NCBI GenBank assembly: GCA_019637225.1 | Contig: JAHBWC010000070.1 | Span: forward strand, 1 to 46,269 | Length of the DNA stretch: 46,269 nucleotides | Source: Labilithrix sp. | Lineage (GTDB): Bacteria > Myxococcota_A > Polyangia > Polyangiales > Polyangiaceae | Direction: 5' to 3' | Position numbers and translations under genes: made by a program | Notes under the pieces: model-generated | Told to the model about the DNA's origin: nothing | Databases searched by the model: none | The model's input: only the letters and a program-made list of their open reading frames with translations | In this document: positions 10,361 to 19,688 of the stretch, piece by piece | How the letters are laid out: each line of letters opens with the position of its first letter | Numbering within the stretch: position 1 is the stretch's first letter

Positions 10361-10374
<14 letters not shown>
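9346..10374 (-). CDS. TPR-like envelope protein with PEGA-like domain and two C-terminal TM helices
   Basis: A 342-residue protein of unrecognised name. Order of parts: Sec signal (residues 1-27, ending AAHA), a helical TPR-like segment (ARQLYNDGIELRDKGDMNGA, then an Ala-rich repeat with two Cys), a beta-rich PEGA-like domain (about 130-195; ending in a 'NPGVHSVTA' strand typical of such domains), a Pro-rich linker, TM1 (about 228-255), a short loop with CKSKIC, the conserved DSAKTLGNVSTV stretch, and TM2 (about 283-308). It is clearly paralogous to the product at 18612-19655, and both lie directly after a Ser/Thr kinase gene on the same strand. ATG 10374 lies inside the kinase gene (14-base overlap), so the two are translationally linked. 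A role as the envelope partner or sensor of the kinase is inferred from this repeated pairing. Confidence 0.85.
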
Positions 10375-11923
<1,549 letters not shown>

Positions 11924-11955
11924 TCTGGCCTCGCCGGGGCTGGCCCGACCGATGC

Positions 11956-11961
11956 TATCGT
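11956..11961 (+). promoter_or_regulatory. candidate -10 element ahead of tandem lipoprotein genes
   Basis: TATCGT ends eight bases before the ATG at 11970 with no Shine-Dalgarno sequence between. This fits a very short or absent 5' leader and is part of a pattern seen at several genes in the window. Confidence 0.35.
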
Positions 11962-11969
11962 TGCCTTGC

Positions 11970-13154
11970 ATGACGTATGCGAAGCGCGCGGGCTGGGGGA
12001 TCGCGGCAACCTTGCTCCTCGCGGGAGGCGCGGCGTGCTCGTCGATGCAGGACGCGGAGGCGTTCTCTCGGGGCCCGGACGACGACCGAAACGGCCGGGA
12101 GCCCGGCGCCGAGAACGTGGACAACGCGCCGGGCACGGGCGACCCGGGCGCGCCCGCCGCGACGGGCGTGGTCCTCGTCCACTCGGCCGCGTTCCCGGCC
12201 TTCCGCCTCTGCTTCGAGAACAGCCTGAACCTCCGCCCGCTGCCGGACTCGAAGGCGATGCCGCAGGCGAACGTCGTCGGCGCCGAGATCGGCAGCCTCG
12301 TCCGGCTCGCTCCGCTCGACGCGCCGGGGAAGGTCTTCGTGATCCGGGAGAGCGCCGTTCGCGCGTCGGCCGGCGATCCGAGCGGCCCGTCGTGCGAGGA
12401 GCTCCTCGGTGACGGCGCCTCGGCGCTCCTCTCGAGCGACTACCACGTCGCCAACGTCGCGGGCTCGCCCGAGGGCATCACGCAGCCCCTCGGGAAGGAT
12501 CGCGTCCAGGTGCTCGCGATCACGGGCTGCGGGAGCCAGGTCTTCACCAGCTTCCTGAAGGTCGACAGCGCGTCCTGCGGAGCCGACTGGAGCCCCACGA
12601 CCGGCAACCTCGTCGCCAACGTCATCGACCTGCCGACGACGGCCACGGGCGCCACCGACTCCACGATCCCCGTCCAGCTCGTCCACCTCGCGCCCTCGCT
12701 CGAGGCGCAGCTCGGGACGGCCAAGCTCGAGGTCTCGTTCGGCGAGCTCGCGACGCCGGGCAAGCTGCCGACCGAGGTCGCGTCGGAGACCGCGCTCTTG
12801 AAGTCGAGCGAGCAGGTCGCCCTCCCCGTCGACCAGAACGCCGATGCGACCTACGGGACCCACGGCTTCCGGATCGTCGCGCGCGAGGGCAACGGGAGCG
12901 CCAAGTTCAGCCTCGACCAGTCGCTCGCCGCGGTGCAGAGCTCGTCGGCGCCTCGCGAGGTCCCGAAGACGTACTACCGGGTCGCGTCGAACTACGCCCT
13001 GCTCCTCCTCGGCGATCCGTCCGTCCCCGCGACGCTCGACGGCGGCGCCCCCAACACCGACCGCAGGCGCGTCCAGCTGCTCGCGGTCCCCGTCCTCGAT
13101 CCGGCGACCCGCGACGCGGGCGCCGGCGCGGGCGACGAGGACGGCGGCGGATGA
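11970..13154 (+). CDS. putative lipoprotein, tandem paralogue A, unknown family
   Basis: A 394-residue exported protein that I do not recognise. Signal: AKRAGWGIAATLLLAGGAAC, a weak lipobox (Gly at -3) with Cys near residue 24, followed by an Asp/Gly/Pro-rich linker. The body (about 60-380) is related along its length to the next gene: shared blocks include LVHSAAFPAFRLCFE, NVVGAEIGSLVRLAPL, a GCG...SCGA cysteine pair, IPVQLVHLAP, ATYGTHGFRIVAREG and YALLLLGDPSVPA. It reads as an extracellular beta-rich domain, but this is inference. ATG 11970 is chosen because a TATCGT element lies eight bases before it; an in-frame ATG at 11952 is the alternative. The stop overlaps the next start by four bases (ATGA). 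Confidence 0.83.
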   Translation: MTYAKRAGWGIAATLLLAGGAACSSMQDAEAFSRGPDDDRNGREPGAENVDNAPGTGDPGAPAATGVVLVHSAAFPAFRLCFENSLNLRPLPDSKAMPQANVVGAEIGSLVRLAPLDAPGKVFVIRESAVRASAGDPSGPSCEELLGDGASALLSSDYHVANVAGSPEGITQPLGKDRVQVLAITGCGSQVFTSFLKVDSASCGADWSPTTGNLVANVIDLPTTATGATDSTIPVQLVHLAPSLEAQLGTAKLEVSFGELATPGKLPTEVASETALLKSSEQVALPVDQNADATYGTHGFRIVAREGNGSAKFSLDQSLAAVQSSSAPREVPKTYYRVASNYALLLLGDPSVPATLDGGAPNTDRRRVQLLAVPVLDPATRDAGAGAGDEDGGG

Positions 13155-14326
13155 CGCTCGGACGCGCCACCACCGCGCTCGCCGCCACCGCCGCGACCGT
13201 CCTCGCCGTCGTCGCGTGCGGAGACGACAGCCTCTTCGGCGCGGATGGCCGCGACGGAGCCGCCGGCGCCGACGCGGGCAGCCAGAGCCCTGACGCCGGC
13301 CTCGGCGGCGTGGACGGCGAAGCGGTCGGCAGCGCGAGCGGCGTCGTCATCGTGCACGCGGCGGCCTTCCCCGCGTTTCGGCTCTGCTTCGAGCACTATC
13401 CCGAGCTCCCTCCCCAGCCCGATCGCGTGGTCATGCCCGAAGCGAACGTGGTCGGCGTCGAGGTCGGGAGCGTCGTCCGCATCGCGCCGCTCACGCGGCC
13501 CCCCGGAAAGGTCTTCGTCATCGCGCAGCGCAAGGTCGCGGCCGCCCCCGCCGAGACGACGCAGAGCTGCGGCGAGCTGCTCGATCCTGCAGCGCTGCTG
13601 GCGAACAGCGACTACTACGAGGCCGGAGAGCTCACGACCCCGCTCGGGGTCGAGAACGTGAGCCTGCTCGCGATCGCGGGGTGCGGAGGCCTGTCCTACC
13701 TGAACGCGCTGGGCGTACCGGCGAGCGACTGCGGGGCCGGCTACGACGGGGTCTACGGCTCGCTGGAGGCGAAGACGCTGGCGTTGCTCCCCTCGATCGT
13801 CGCGACCGAGCGCTCCCTCCCCGTCCAGATCGTCCACCTGTCGACGCTTCTCGACGACAGCCGCGCCACCGGCGAGCGACTCGAGGTGACGTTCGGAGCG
13901 TTCGAGGACGCTGGCGCCGGCGCGCTCGAGCAATCCGTCGCCGTCGATCCGCCGCTCTTCGACCCGAGCGCGCCGGTGACGCTGTCGCTCGATCAGACCA
14001 CCGAGTCGATGTACGGAACGCACGGCTTCCGCATCGCGCGGGTCCCCGAGGGAGACGGGACCGCGACGTTCACGTTCGACCAGAGCCTCGCCGAAGTGCA
14101 GCAGCTGTCGTCGCCGCGCGCGGTGCCGACGACGTACTACCTGTCCGCCTCGAACTACGTGCTCCTCTTGCTCGGCGATCCGCGGATCGCGCCGACCTTC
14201 GCGGACGGCGGGACGAACCCGACGTTCGACCGCCGGCGCGCGGTGCACCTCCTCGCCGTGCCGGTGAAGGAGCCCGAGGAGGCCGCGCCTCCCGCGGCCC
14301 TCGACGCGGGCGCCGACGATCGCTAG
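13151..14326 (+). CDS. putative lipoprotein, tandem paralogue B, unknown family
   Basis: A 391-residue paralogue of the preceding gene, translationally coupled by an ATGA overlap. It has a clear lipobox (LAVVAC, Cys23) and a short collagen-like, Gly/Asp/Ala-rich linker (GADGRDGAAGADAG) before the conserved body. Conserved blocks match paralogue A: VIVHAAAFPAFRLCFE, NVVGVEVGSVVRIAPL, GCGG...DCGAGYDG, LPVQIVHLS, SMYGTHGFRIAR, TFTFDQSLAEVQ and YVLLLLGDPRIAP. The two were made by tandem duplication and have since diverged. No catalytic motif is visible. The position opposite the kinase operon suggests a surface-associated role; that is inference. It converges on purD with only 22 bases between the stops. 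Confidence 0.84.
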   Translation: MTLGRATTALAATAATVLAVVACGDDSLFGADGRDGAAGADAGSQSPDAGLGGVDGEAVGSASGVVIVHAAAFPAFRLCFEHYPELPPQPDRVVMPEANVVGVEVGSVVRIAPLTRPPGKVFVIAQRKVAAAPAETTQSCGELLDPAALLANSDYYEAGELTTPLGVENVSLLAIAGCGGLSYLNALGVPASDCGAGYDGVYGSLEAKTLALLPSIVATERSLPVQIVHLSTLLDDSRATGERLEVTFGAFEDAGAGALEQSVAVDPPLFDPSAPVTLSLDQTTESMYGTHGFRIARVPEGDGTATFTFDQSLAEVQQLSSPRAVPTTYYLSASNYVLLLLGDPRIAPTFADGGTNPTFDRRRAVHLLAVPVKEPEEAAPPAALDAGADDR

Positions 14327-14348
14327 TACCCGGACGCGGCGCGCGAGC

Positions 14349-15650
14349 TCACCCGAGCGCGCGGTGGCCGATGTCCGAGCGGTGGTGCTCGCCGCGCCAG
14401 CGGATCCGCGCCACCGCGGCGTAGGCCACGTCCCGCGCCTCCGCGAGCGTCGCGGCGCGCGCGCCCACCGTGAGCACGCGGCCCCCGGCCGTGACGACCG
14501 CGTCGCCTTCGCGTCGCGTGCCTGCATGGTACACGTAAGCGCCCTCGGGCGCCGGCGCGTCGAGCCCCTCGATCGCGTCGCCGGTGGCCGGCGTCGCGGG
14601 GTAGCGCTCGGACGCCATCACCACCGCGAGGGCAGCGCCGGGCTTCGTCTTCGCCTCGAAGGCGGAGAGGTCTCCCCTCGCCGCTCCGTCGAGGAGCGCG
14701 AACCAGTCGCCGTCGAGCATCGGCACGAGCACGGTCGTCTCGGGATCGCCGAAGCGGACGTTGAACTCGAGGACACGCGGCTTGCCCGCGTCGATCATCA
14801 GGCCGACGAAGAGGACGCCGCGGAACGGAGCGCCCGCGTCGGCCATCGCGCGGAGCGTCGGGAGGACGACCGCCGTCATCACCTCGGCGGCGACCTCGGG
14901 GGTCACGATCGGCGCGGGCGCGTAGGCCCCCATGCCGCCCGTGTTCGGGCCACGGTCGCCATCGAACACGCGCTTGTGGTCCTGCGCGGCGACGAGCGGG
15001 ACCGCCCTCGTTCCGTCGCACACGACGTGGAAGCTCGCCTCCTCGCCGGGCAGGAGCTCCTCGAGCACGACGACGCGCCCGGCGTCGCCGAGCTCGGCGC
15101 CGACGATCATGCGATCGATCGCCTCGCACGCCTCGTCGACGCTCGAGGCGACGACGACACCCTTGCCCGCGCAGAGGCCGTCGGCCTTGACGACGAGCGG
15201 CCGGCCGGCGGCGCGCACGTGCGCCTTGGCGGCCTCGGCGTCGTCGAAGACGGCGTACGCGGCGGTCGGGACCCCCGCGCGCTTGCAGATGTCCTTCATG
15301 AAGGCCTTCGACCCCTCGAGGCGCGCGGCGGCCCGCGTGGGACCGAACGCGCGGATCCCCTTGGCGGCGAGCGCGTCGACGAGCCCGAGCGTGAGCGGGA
15401 GCTCGGGCCCGACGACGACGAGGTCGACACGCTCCTTCTCCGCGAGCTCCACGATCGCGTCGACGTCGGAGGCGGCCACCGCCACGTTCCGGCCGAGCGC
15501 GAGCGTGCCTGCGTTGCCCGGCGCGAACACGAGCTCGTGAGCTCGCGCTCCGGAGCCGTCTCCACCGTCGAGCGCGCCGCTCGGCGCCGCGAGCCCTGCG
15601 CCGAGCGCGTGCTCGCGCGATCCGCCACCCACGACGAGGATCCTTGCCAT
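14349..15650 (-). CDS. purD: phosphoribosylamine--glycine ligase (GARS)
   Basis: The second enzyme of purine biosynthesis: ATP-dependent ligation of glycine to phosphoribosylamine. At 433 residues it has the normal length. Visible signatures: the N-terminal Rossmann-like start ARILVVGGGSREHAL, the VVVGPELPL block, the ATP-grasp entry FGPTRAAARLEGSKAFMKD, VVKADGLCAGKGVVV, the family signature DHKRVFDGDRGPNTGGMGAY, and the metal-binding VLEFNVRFGDPETT. Near the N-terminus there is a short insertion (APSGALDGGDGSGARA) not usually present. It starts at ATG 15650 and is divergent from the PilZ-like gene, with a perfect 20-bp palindrome in the 41-base gap that may control one or both. Confidence 0.97.
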   Translation of the reverse strand: MARILVVGGGSREHALGAGLAAPSGALDGGDGSGARAHELVFAPGNAGTLALGRNVAVAASDVDAIVELAEKERVDLVVVGPELPLTLGLVDALAAKGIRAFGPTRAAARLEGSKAFMKDICKRAGVPTAAYAVFDDAEAAKAHVRAAGRPLVVKADGLCAGKGVVVASSVDEACEAIDRMIVGAELGDAGRVVVLEELLPGEEASFHVVCDGTRAVPLVAAQDHKRVFDGDRGPNTGGMGAYAPAPIVTPEVAAEVMTAVVLPTLRAMADAGAPFRGVLFVGLMIDAGKPRVLEFNVRFGDPETTVLVPMLDGDWFALLDGAARGDLSAFEAKTKPGAALAVVMASERYPATPATGDAIEGLDAPAPEGAYVYHAGTRREGDAVVTAGGRVLTVGARAATLAEARDVAYAAVARIRWRGEHHRSDIGHRALG

Positions 15651-15662
15651 CGTGGCGCCCGT

Positions 15663-15682
15663 CTACCACGCGCGCGTGGTAG
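15663..15682. promoter_or_regulatory. perfect 20-bp palindrome, candidate operator
   Basis: The half-site CTACCACGCG is followed at once by its exact reverse complement, centred in the 41-base purD/PilZ divergent gap. On the plus strand the end reads TAGCCT, six bases before GTG 15692; on the minus strand TAGACG, nine bases before the purD ATG. It therefore overlaps both likely -10 elements, as an operator would. Confidence 0.55.
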
Positions 15683-15691
15683 CCTGAAGCC

Positions 15692-16729
15692 GTGGCCGAA
15701 AACGCGCGTCCCCCGGTCGCGGTGCGCATCGTCCGTCCCTTCGAGACGGAAGAGGCGTTCCTCGAGAGCGAGCTCGAGACGGTCGGCAAGACGAGCGTCA
15801 TCCTGATCGGCGCGCACTCGCGTCCCACCGGCGTCATCCTGCGCTTCGAGGTCACGCTCGCGTCGGGCGCCACGATCCTCCGCGGCGAGGGTCGCGTCCT
15901 CGCCCACAAGGAAAACGCGTTCCGCGGGCAGCCGGGCCTCGCGCTCCGCTTCACGCGGCTCGATCCGAAGTCGAAGGCGCTCGTCGATCGCGCCGCGTCC
16001 ATCCGCGAGGCGCGCCTCGCGGGAGACGCCGGACGCGTCGCGCCTGCCGAGGCGGCTCCGCCCGCGCCGTCGTCCGCGTCCTCGGTGTCGGATCCGCCGC
16101 CCGCGGCTGCGCGGTCCGCACCGCCCGCGCCGGCGAGGTCCACACCGCCGTCGACGTCCGCCCGGCCGTCGGCGCCGCCGCCGCAAGACCCGACCTCACT
16201 GCCGCCCGATCCCGTGCTCGCGCACATCCTCACCGCGCCGACGCCTCCGCCGCCGGTCGCCGACGGGCGCGGGAAGAAGGCCGACCGGCGCCGCTCGACC
16301 GCGCCCGACCGCCGGAGCGAACGACCGACGAACGCGCCGCCCGAGCCGTCGGCACAGGAGGGCACCACGCCGCCGCCCGAGCCGCTGGCGCCGCTCGTCG
16401 AAGGCGGCGCCAGCGAGTCTGCGAATCCGCACGCGATGGCCACGGTCGCCCCGACGGCCGCGCACGGCGCGAGCCCCTACGCGGCGCCGACGGTCGCCCC
16501 CGCGCCGGAGGCACGCACGGCGCCTGCGCCGGAGGCGCGCACGGCGCCCGCGCCGGAGAGCGAGGCCCCGTCGGCTCCGCAGGCGATCACGAGCCTCCCG
16601 AGCGTGTTCGACGGGGCCGCGCGCTCGCTGCCGCCACCGGCCGATCGCGACGCGCTCCTCGGCCGCCTGCGGCAGCGCGCGGCCGGCCTGACGGACGAGC
16701 AGAAGGCTGCGATCCTCCGCTCTTCGTAG
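15692..16729 (+). CDS. PilZ-like domain protein with Pro/Ala-rich tail
   Basis: A 345-residue soluble protein starting at GTG 15692. The N-terminal about 105 residues resemble the short PilZ-type domain common as paralogues in myxobacteria: a strand-rich core (VILRFEVTLASGATILRGEG) and PGLALRFTRLDPKSKALVDRA at its end. I do not see the canonical RxxxR and DxSxxG c-di-GMP motifs clearly, so ligand binding is uncertain. The middle (about 110-300) is Pro/Ala/Ser-rich and probably disordered, with a short internal repeat (APAPEART). The last 25 residues (ADRDALLGRLRQRAAG and on) form a predicted helix. Divergent from purD. An alternative reading is a generic signalling adaptor. Confidence 0.72.
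   Translation: MAENARPPVAVRIVRPFETEEAFLESELETVGKTSVILIGAHSRPTGVILRFEVTLASGATILRGEGRVLAHKENAFRGQPGLALRFTRLDPKSKALVDRAASIREARLAGDAGRVAPAEAAPPAPSSASSVSDPPPAAARSAPPAPARSTPPSTSARPSAPPPQDPTSLPPDPVLAHILTAPTPPPPVADGRGKKADRRRSTAPDRRSERPTNAPPEPSAQEGTTPPPEPLAPLVEGGASESANPHAMATVAPTAAHGASPYAAPTVAPAPEARTAPAPEARTAPAPESEAPSAPQAITSLPSVFDGAARSLPPPADRDALLGRLRQRAAGLTDEQKAAILRSS
16499..16558 (+). repeat. 24-bp tandem repeat inside the PilZ-like gene
   Basis: About two and a half units of a 24-base repeat containing GCGCCGGAGGC and GCACGGCG encode repeated APAPEART. It is a low-complexity part of the disordered linker. Confidence 0.75.
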
Positions 16730-16913
16730 CCCGAGGCGGCTCGATGACGGTCACGACCGCGCGACGGCGCGCGTCTCGGCCCGCGCGCGTCGACGGTAGC
16801 CCCGGCGCGCCCAATGGAGCGCGATAGGGCGAGATCGGACCAACTTGCCCACCTCGTCGCAGGCTCGATCTTCTCGCTTGGGGGCGAGAGACGGGCGATA
16901 CTTGCCGGGGGAG

Positions 16914-18593
16914 ATGGATCCCACGCAACTCCAGCCCGGCTACCGGCTCGACCGGTACGAGCTCCTGTGCCCGCTCGCGTACGGCGGCATGGCCTCGGTG
17001 TGGCTCGCGCGATTCGGCGGGCGGCTCGGCTTCGAGCGCATGGTCGTCATCAAGATGATCCTGCCCCAGTACTCGCAGGACCCTCGCTTCCAGGAGATGT
17101 TCCTCGACGAGGCGCGCATCGCGTCGAAGATCGAGCACTCGAACGTCGCGCGCATCCTCGACGTCGGCGAGCACCAGGACAACTACTTCATCGTCATGGA
17201 GTGGGTCGACGGCGACTCGCTCTCGAAGCTGCTCCGCGCCGCCGAGCAGCAGAAGCAACGCATCCCGCCGGGCATCGCGCTGCGCATCGTCGCGGACGCG
17301 GCCGCCGGCCTGCACGCGGCGCACGAGCTGAAGGAGCGCGACGGCACCTCGCTCGGCGTCGTCCATCGTGACGTCTCTCCGCAGAACATCCTCGTCGCGA
17401 ACAGCGGCAGCACGATGGTCATCGATTTCGGCGTGGCGAAGGCGCGCGATCGCGTCTCGCAGGAGACGAGCGCCGGCCAGCTCAAGGGCAAGATCCGCTA
17501 CATGGCGCCGGAGCAGGCGCTCGGCCGGGCGATCGATCACCGGGCGGACGTGTGGGCCCTCGGCGCGATGCTCTACGAGATGTTCACGGGCAACCCGCCG
17601 TACGACGGCCCGAACGAGGTCGCCACGCTCCACAAGCTGACGAGCGGCCAGCGCCCGGCGGCGATGCCGCAGACGACGCCGGCGCCGCTCCGCGCCGTGG
17701 TCGAGCGCGCCCTCGGCTACGAGCCGGAGCAGCGCTTCGCGAGCGCGCTCGAGCTGAACCTCGCGCTCGAGAGCGCGATGGTGGAGATCAACGAGCCGAC
17801 GACGCCCGCGATGGTCGCTCGATACACGGCCGAGCTCCTCGCGGACCGGAAGGCCGCGCGCAAGCGCGCCGTCGACGCCGCGCTCGACAGCGCGCGCAAG
17901 CGTGACCAGGGCCAGCCCACCTCGATCGGCTCGCCGATCGCGCCTCCGTCGCTGGGTCAGATCGCGCCGCCCGCGCCGTCGAGCGGCAGGAGCTTCGCGC
18001 CGATCATCCAGGGGAACGAGGCGCCGTCCGCGCCGAGCGGCTCCACGGGCCCGATGAGCCTGAGCGAGGTCCCGAGCGCGACGAGCTCGACGCTCGGCTC
18101 GGCGAACATGGAGTACTTCCCGGCGCGGCCGGTCCCCGAGGAAGCCCCCCGGCGGCGCCGCTACATCGCGGCCGCGGCGCTCGGCGTCTCCGTCGCGGCC
18201 GGCGTGATCGGGGCGATCTTGATCGTCACGGCGGTCGCGAAAGACGGCAGGTCCACGCAGCGAGCGAGCGCGCGGGGTGCCGAGAGCACAGCGCCGACCG
18301 AGGCGCCCGCCCCGGCCGAGGCCCCCGTCCCGACCGAGGCGCCCGCGCCGCCCGAGACCACCGAGACGACCGCGGCGACGACGCCGGCACCGGCCGAGAC
18401 CGTCGACGCGCCCGAGCCGCCGCCGGCCGACACGGCGCCGCCTCCGACGACCTCGGTCGCCGCGTCACACGACAACGGCGCGCCGCCCGCTCGATCGCCG
18501 AGCGCCGCGCACAAGCCACCGCCCGCGGCGACGGCGCCGAAGCCGAAGCCGCCTGCCGCTCCGACGACCACCAAGGTCGATCGGGGCTTTTGA
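16914..18593 (+). CDS. transmembrane Ser/Thr protein kinase, Hanks type
   Basis: A 559-residue kinase. ATG 16914 gives MDPTQLQPGYRLDRYELL, the usual N-terminus of such kinases; GGGGGAG abuts the ATG, too close for a normal ribosome site, and a GATACT element lies 11 bases upstream. Kinase motifs: a glycine loop with the first Gly replaced (LAYGGMASVW, 21-30), Lys47 in VVIKMIL, HRDVSPQNIL (151-160, the SP variant common in myxobacteria), DFGVAKA (171-177), RYMAPEQ (195-201). After the kinase domain there is a basic helix (about 305-335), a Ser/Pro linker, one TM helix (about 417-442, AAAALGVSVAAGVIGAILIV) and a long Glu/Ala/Pro/Thr-rich extracytoplasmic tail. The TPR/two-TM gene follows 18 bases later. 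Confidence 0.94.
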   Translation: MDPTQLQPGYRLDRYELLCPLAYGGMASVWLARFGGRLGFERMVVIKMILPQYSQDPRFQEMFLDEARIASKIEHSNVARILDVGEHQDNYFIVMEWVDGDSLSKLLRAAEQQKQRIPPGIALRIVADAAAGLHAAHELKERDGTSLGVVHRDVSPQNILVANSGSTMVIDFGVAKARDRVSQETSAGQLKGKIRYMAPEQALGRAIDHRADVWALGAMLYEMFTGNPPYDGPNEVATLHKLTSGQRPAAMPQTTPAPLRAVVERALGYEPEQRFASALELNLALESAMVEINEPTTPAMVARYTAELLADRKAARKRAVDAALDSARKRDQGQPTSIGSPIAPPSLGQIAPPAPSSGRSFAPIIQGNEAPSAPSGSTGPMSLSEVPSATSSTLGSANMEYFPARPVPEEAPRRRRYIAAAALGVSVAAGVIGAILIVTAVAKDGRSTQRASARGAESTAPTEAPAPAEAPVPTEAPAPPETTETTAATTPAPAETVDAPEPPPADTAPPPTTSVAASHDNGAPPARSPSAAHKPPPAATAPKPKPPAAPTTTKVDRGF

Positions 18594-18611
18594 CATGCCC
18601 GAGGCTCTCGC

Positions 18612-19655
18612 ATGCACGTGAAAATCCCCAGCGCGCGGAGGCTCGGCGCGCGCGTCGCGCCGCTCTTCGCGTGCGCGCTCTTCCTCGCGTCCTCCGGACG
18701 CGCATCCGCCCAGAGCCTCGCCGATCGTGAGACGGCGCGGAGCCTCATGGACGACGGCGACAAGAAGCGCGACGCCGGCGACCTGAAGGGCGCGCTCAAG
18801 AACTACCAAGCCGCCGACGCGATCATGAAGGTCCCGACGACCGGCCTCGAGGTCGCTCGCGCGCAGATCGCGCTCGGGATGCTGCTCGAGGCCCGCGAGA
18901 CCCTCGGGGCGGTCGTCCGGAGCCCGGCGAAGCCCGGCGAGCCCCCGCCGTTCGTGGCCGCCCGCAAGGCCGCCGAGGCGATGAACGGCGAGCTCGCGGC
19001 GCGCATTCCGTCGATCCAGGTCGTCGTCACCAACGCGGAGCCGAATCGCGCGCCGGCGATCACCGTCGACGGCGAGATGATTCCGGAGGCTGCCGCGAGC
19101 GCGCCGCGCAAGGTGAATCCCGGCGCACACGTCGTCGTCGTGAAGGCTGGCGCCGCCGAGAAGCGCGAAGAGGTCAGCGTCGTCGAGGGTGAAGCGAAGA
19201 CAGTGACCGTCGACCTCGCCGTTACGCCGGCCGCGACGCCGCCGGCGCCCACCCCGACGCCGTCGCGTGGCGGCAGCGCGGCACCCAAGGTGATGATGTT
19301 CGGCGGCTTCGGGCTCGCGGTGGTCGGCCTCGGTGTCGGCGCGGTGACCGGGCTCATGAGCCTCTCGAAGACGAGCGACCTGAAGGACGCCTGCCCCAAC
19401 GATCGCTGCCCCGCCGACAAGCAGGCCGAGCTCGACTCGACCAAGTCGCTCGGCAACATCTCGACGATCGCGTTCATCGCCGGAGGCGTCGGGGCCGGCG
19501 TCGGCGTCGTCGGGCTCCTCATGTCCGGCGGCGGCAAGGACGAGGCGCCGGCCTCCGCGGCGCGCGCGCGCCGGGCCCCTGCGTCGGCGTTCGCGCCGGA
19601 GAACGTCCGCGCCGTGCTCGGCCCGTCCTACGTCGGCGTCGCAGGCGCGTTCTAG
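18612..19655 (+). CDS. TPR-like envelope protein with PEGA-like domain and two C-terminal TM helices
   Basis: A 347-residue paralogue of the protein at 9346-10374. Order: Sec signal ending GRASAQ (about 1-34), TPR-like helices (ETARSLMDDGDKKRDAGDLK), a second helical repeat (EVARAQIALGMLLEARETLG), a PEGA-like beta domain (about 130-200, with VNPGAHVVVVKAG), a Pro/Thr linker, TM1 (about 225-250), a loop with CPNDRC, the conserved DSTKSLGNISTIAF stretch, and TM2 (about 280-300). It follows a Ser/Thr kinase by 18 bases, repeating the arrangement at 9346-11923. Function unknown; being the kinase's membrane partner is inferred from the conserved pairing. Confidence 0.86.
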   Translation: MHVKIPSARRLGARVAPLFACALFLASSGRASAQSLADRETARSLMDDGDKKRDAGDLKGALKNYQAADAIMKVPTTGLEVARAQIALGMLLEARETLGAVVRSPAKPGEPPPFVAARKAAEAMNGELAARIPSIQVVVTNAEPNRAPAITVDGEMIPEAAASAPRKVNPGAHVVVVKAGAAEKREEVSVVEGEAKTVTVDLAVTPAATPPAPTPTPSRGGSAAPKVMMFGGFGLAVVGLGVGAVTGLMSLSKTSDLKDACPNDRCPADKQAELDSTKSLGNISTIAFIAGGVGAGVGVVGLLMSGGGKDEAPASAARARRAPASAFAPENVRAVLGPSYVGVAGAF

Positions 19656-19688
19656 CTCGCGAGAAGCTCGCGGGAGCAACCCGGTGCG

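Noticed and set aside
18250..18590. Tandem repeat array or CRISPR-like structure in the kinase tail
   Set aside because: The periodicity is simply Glu-Ala-Pro/Thr-rich coding sequence; no constant repeat and spacer pattern.
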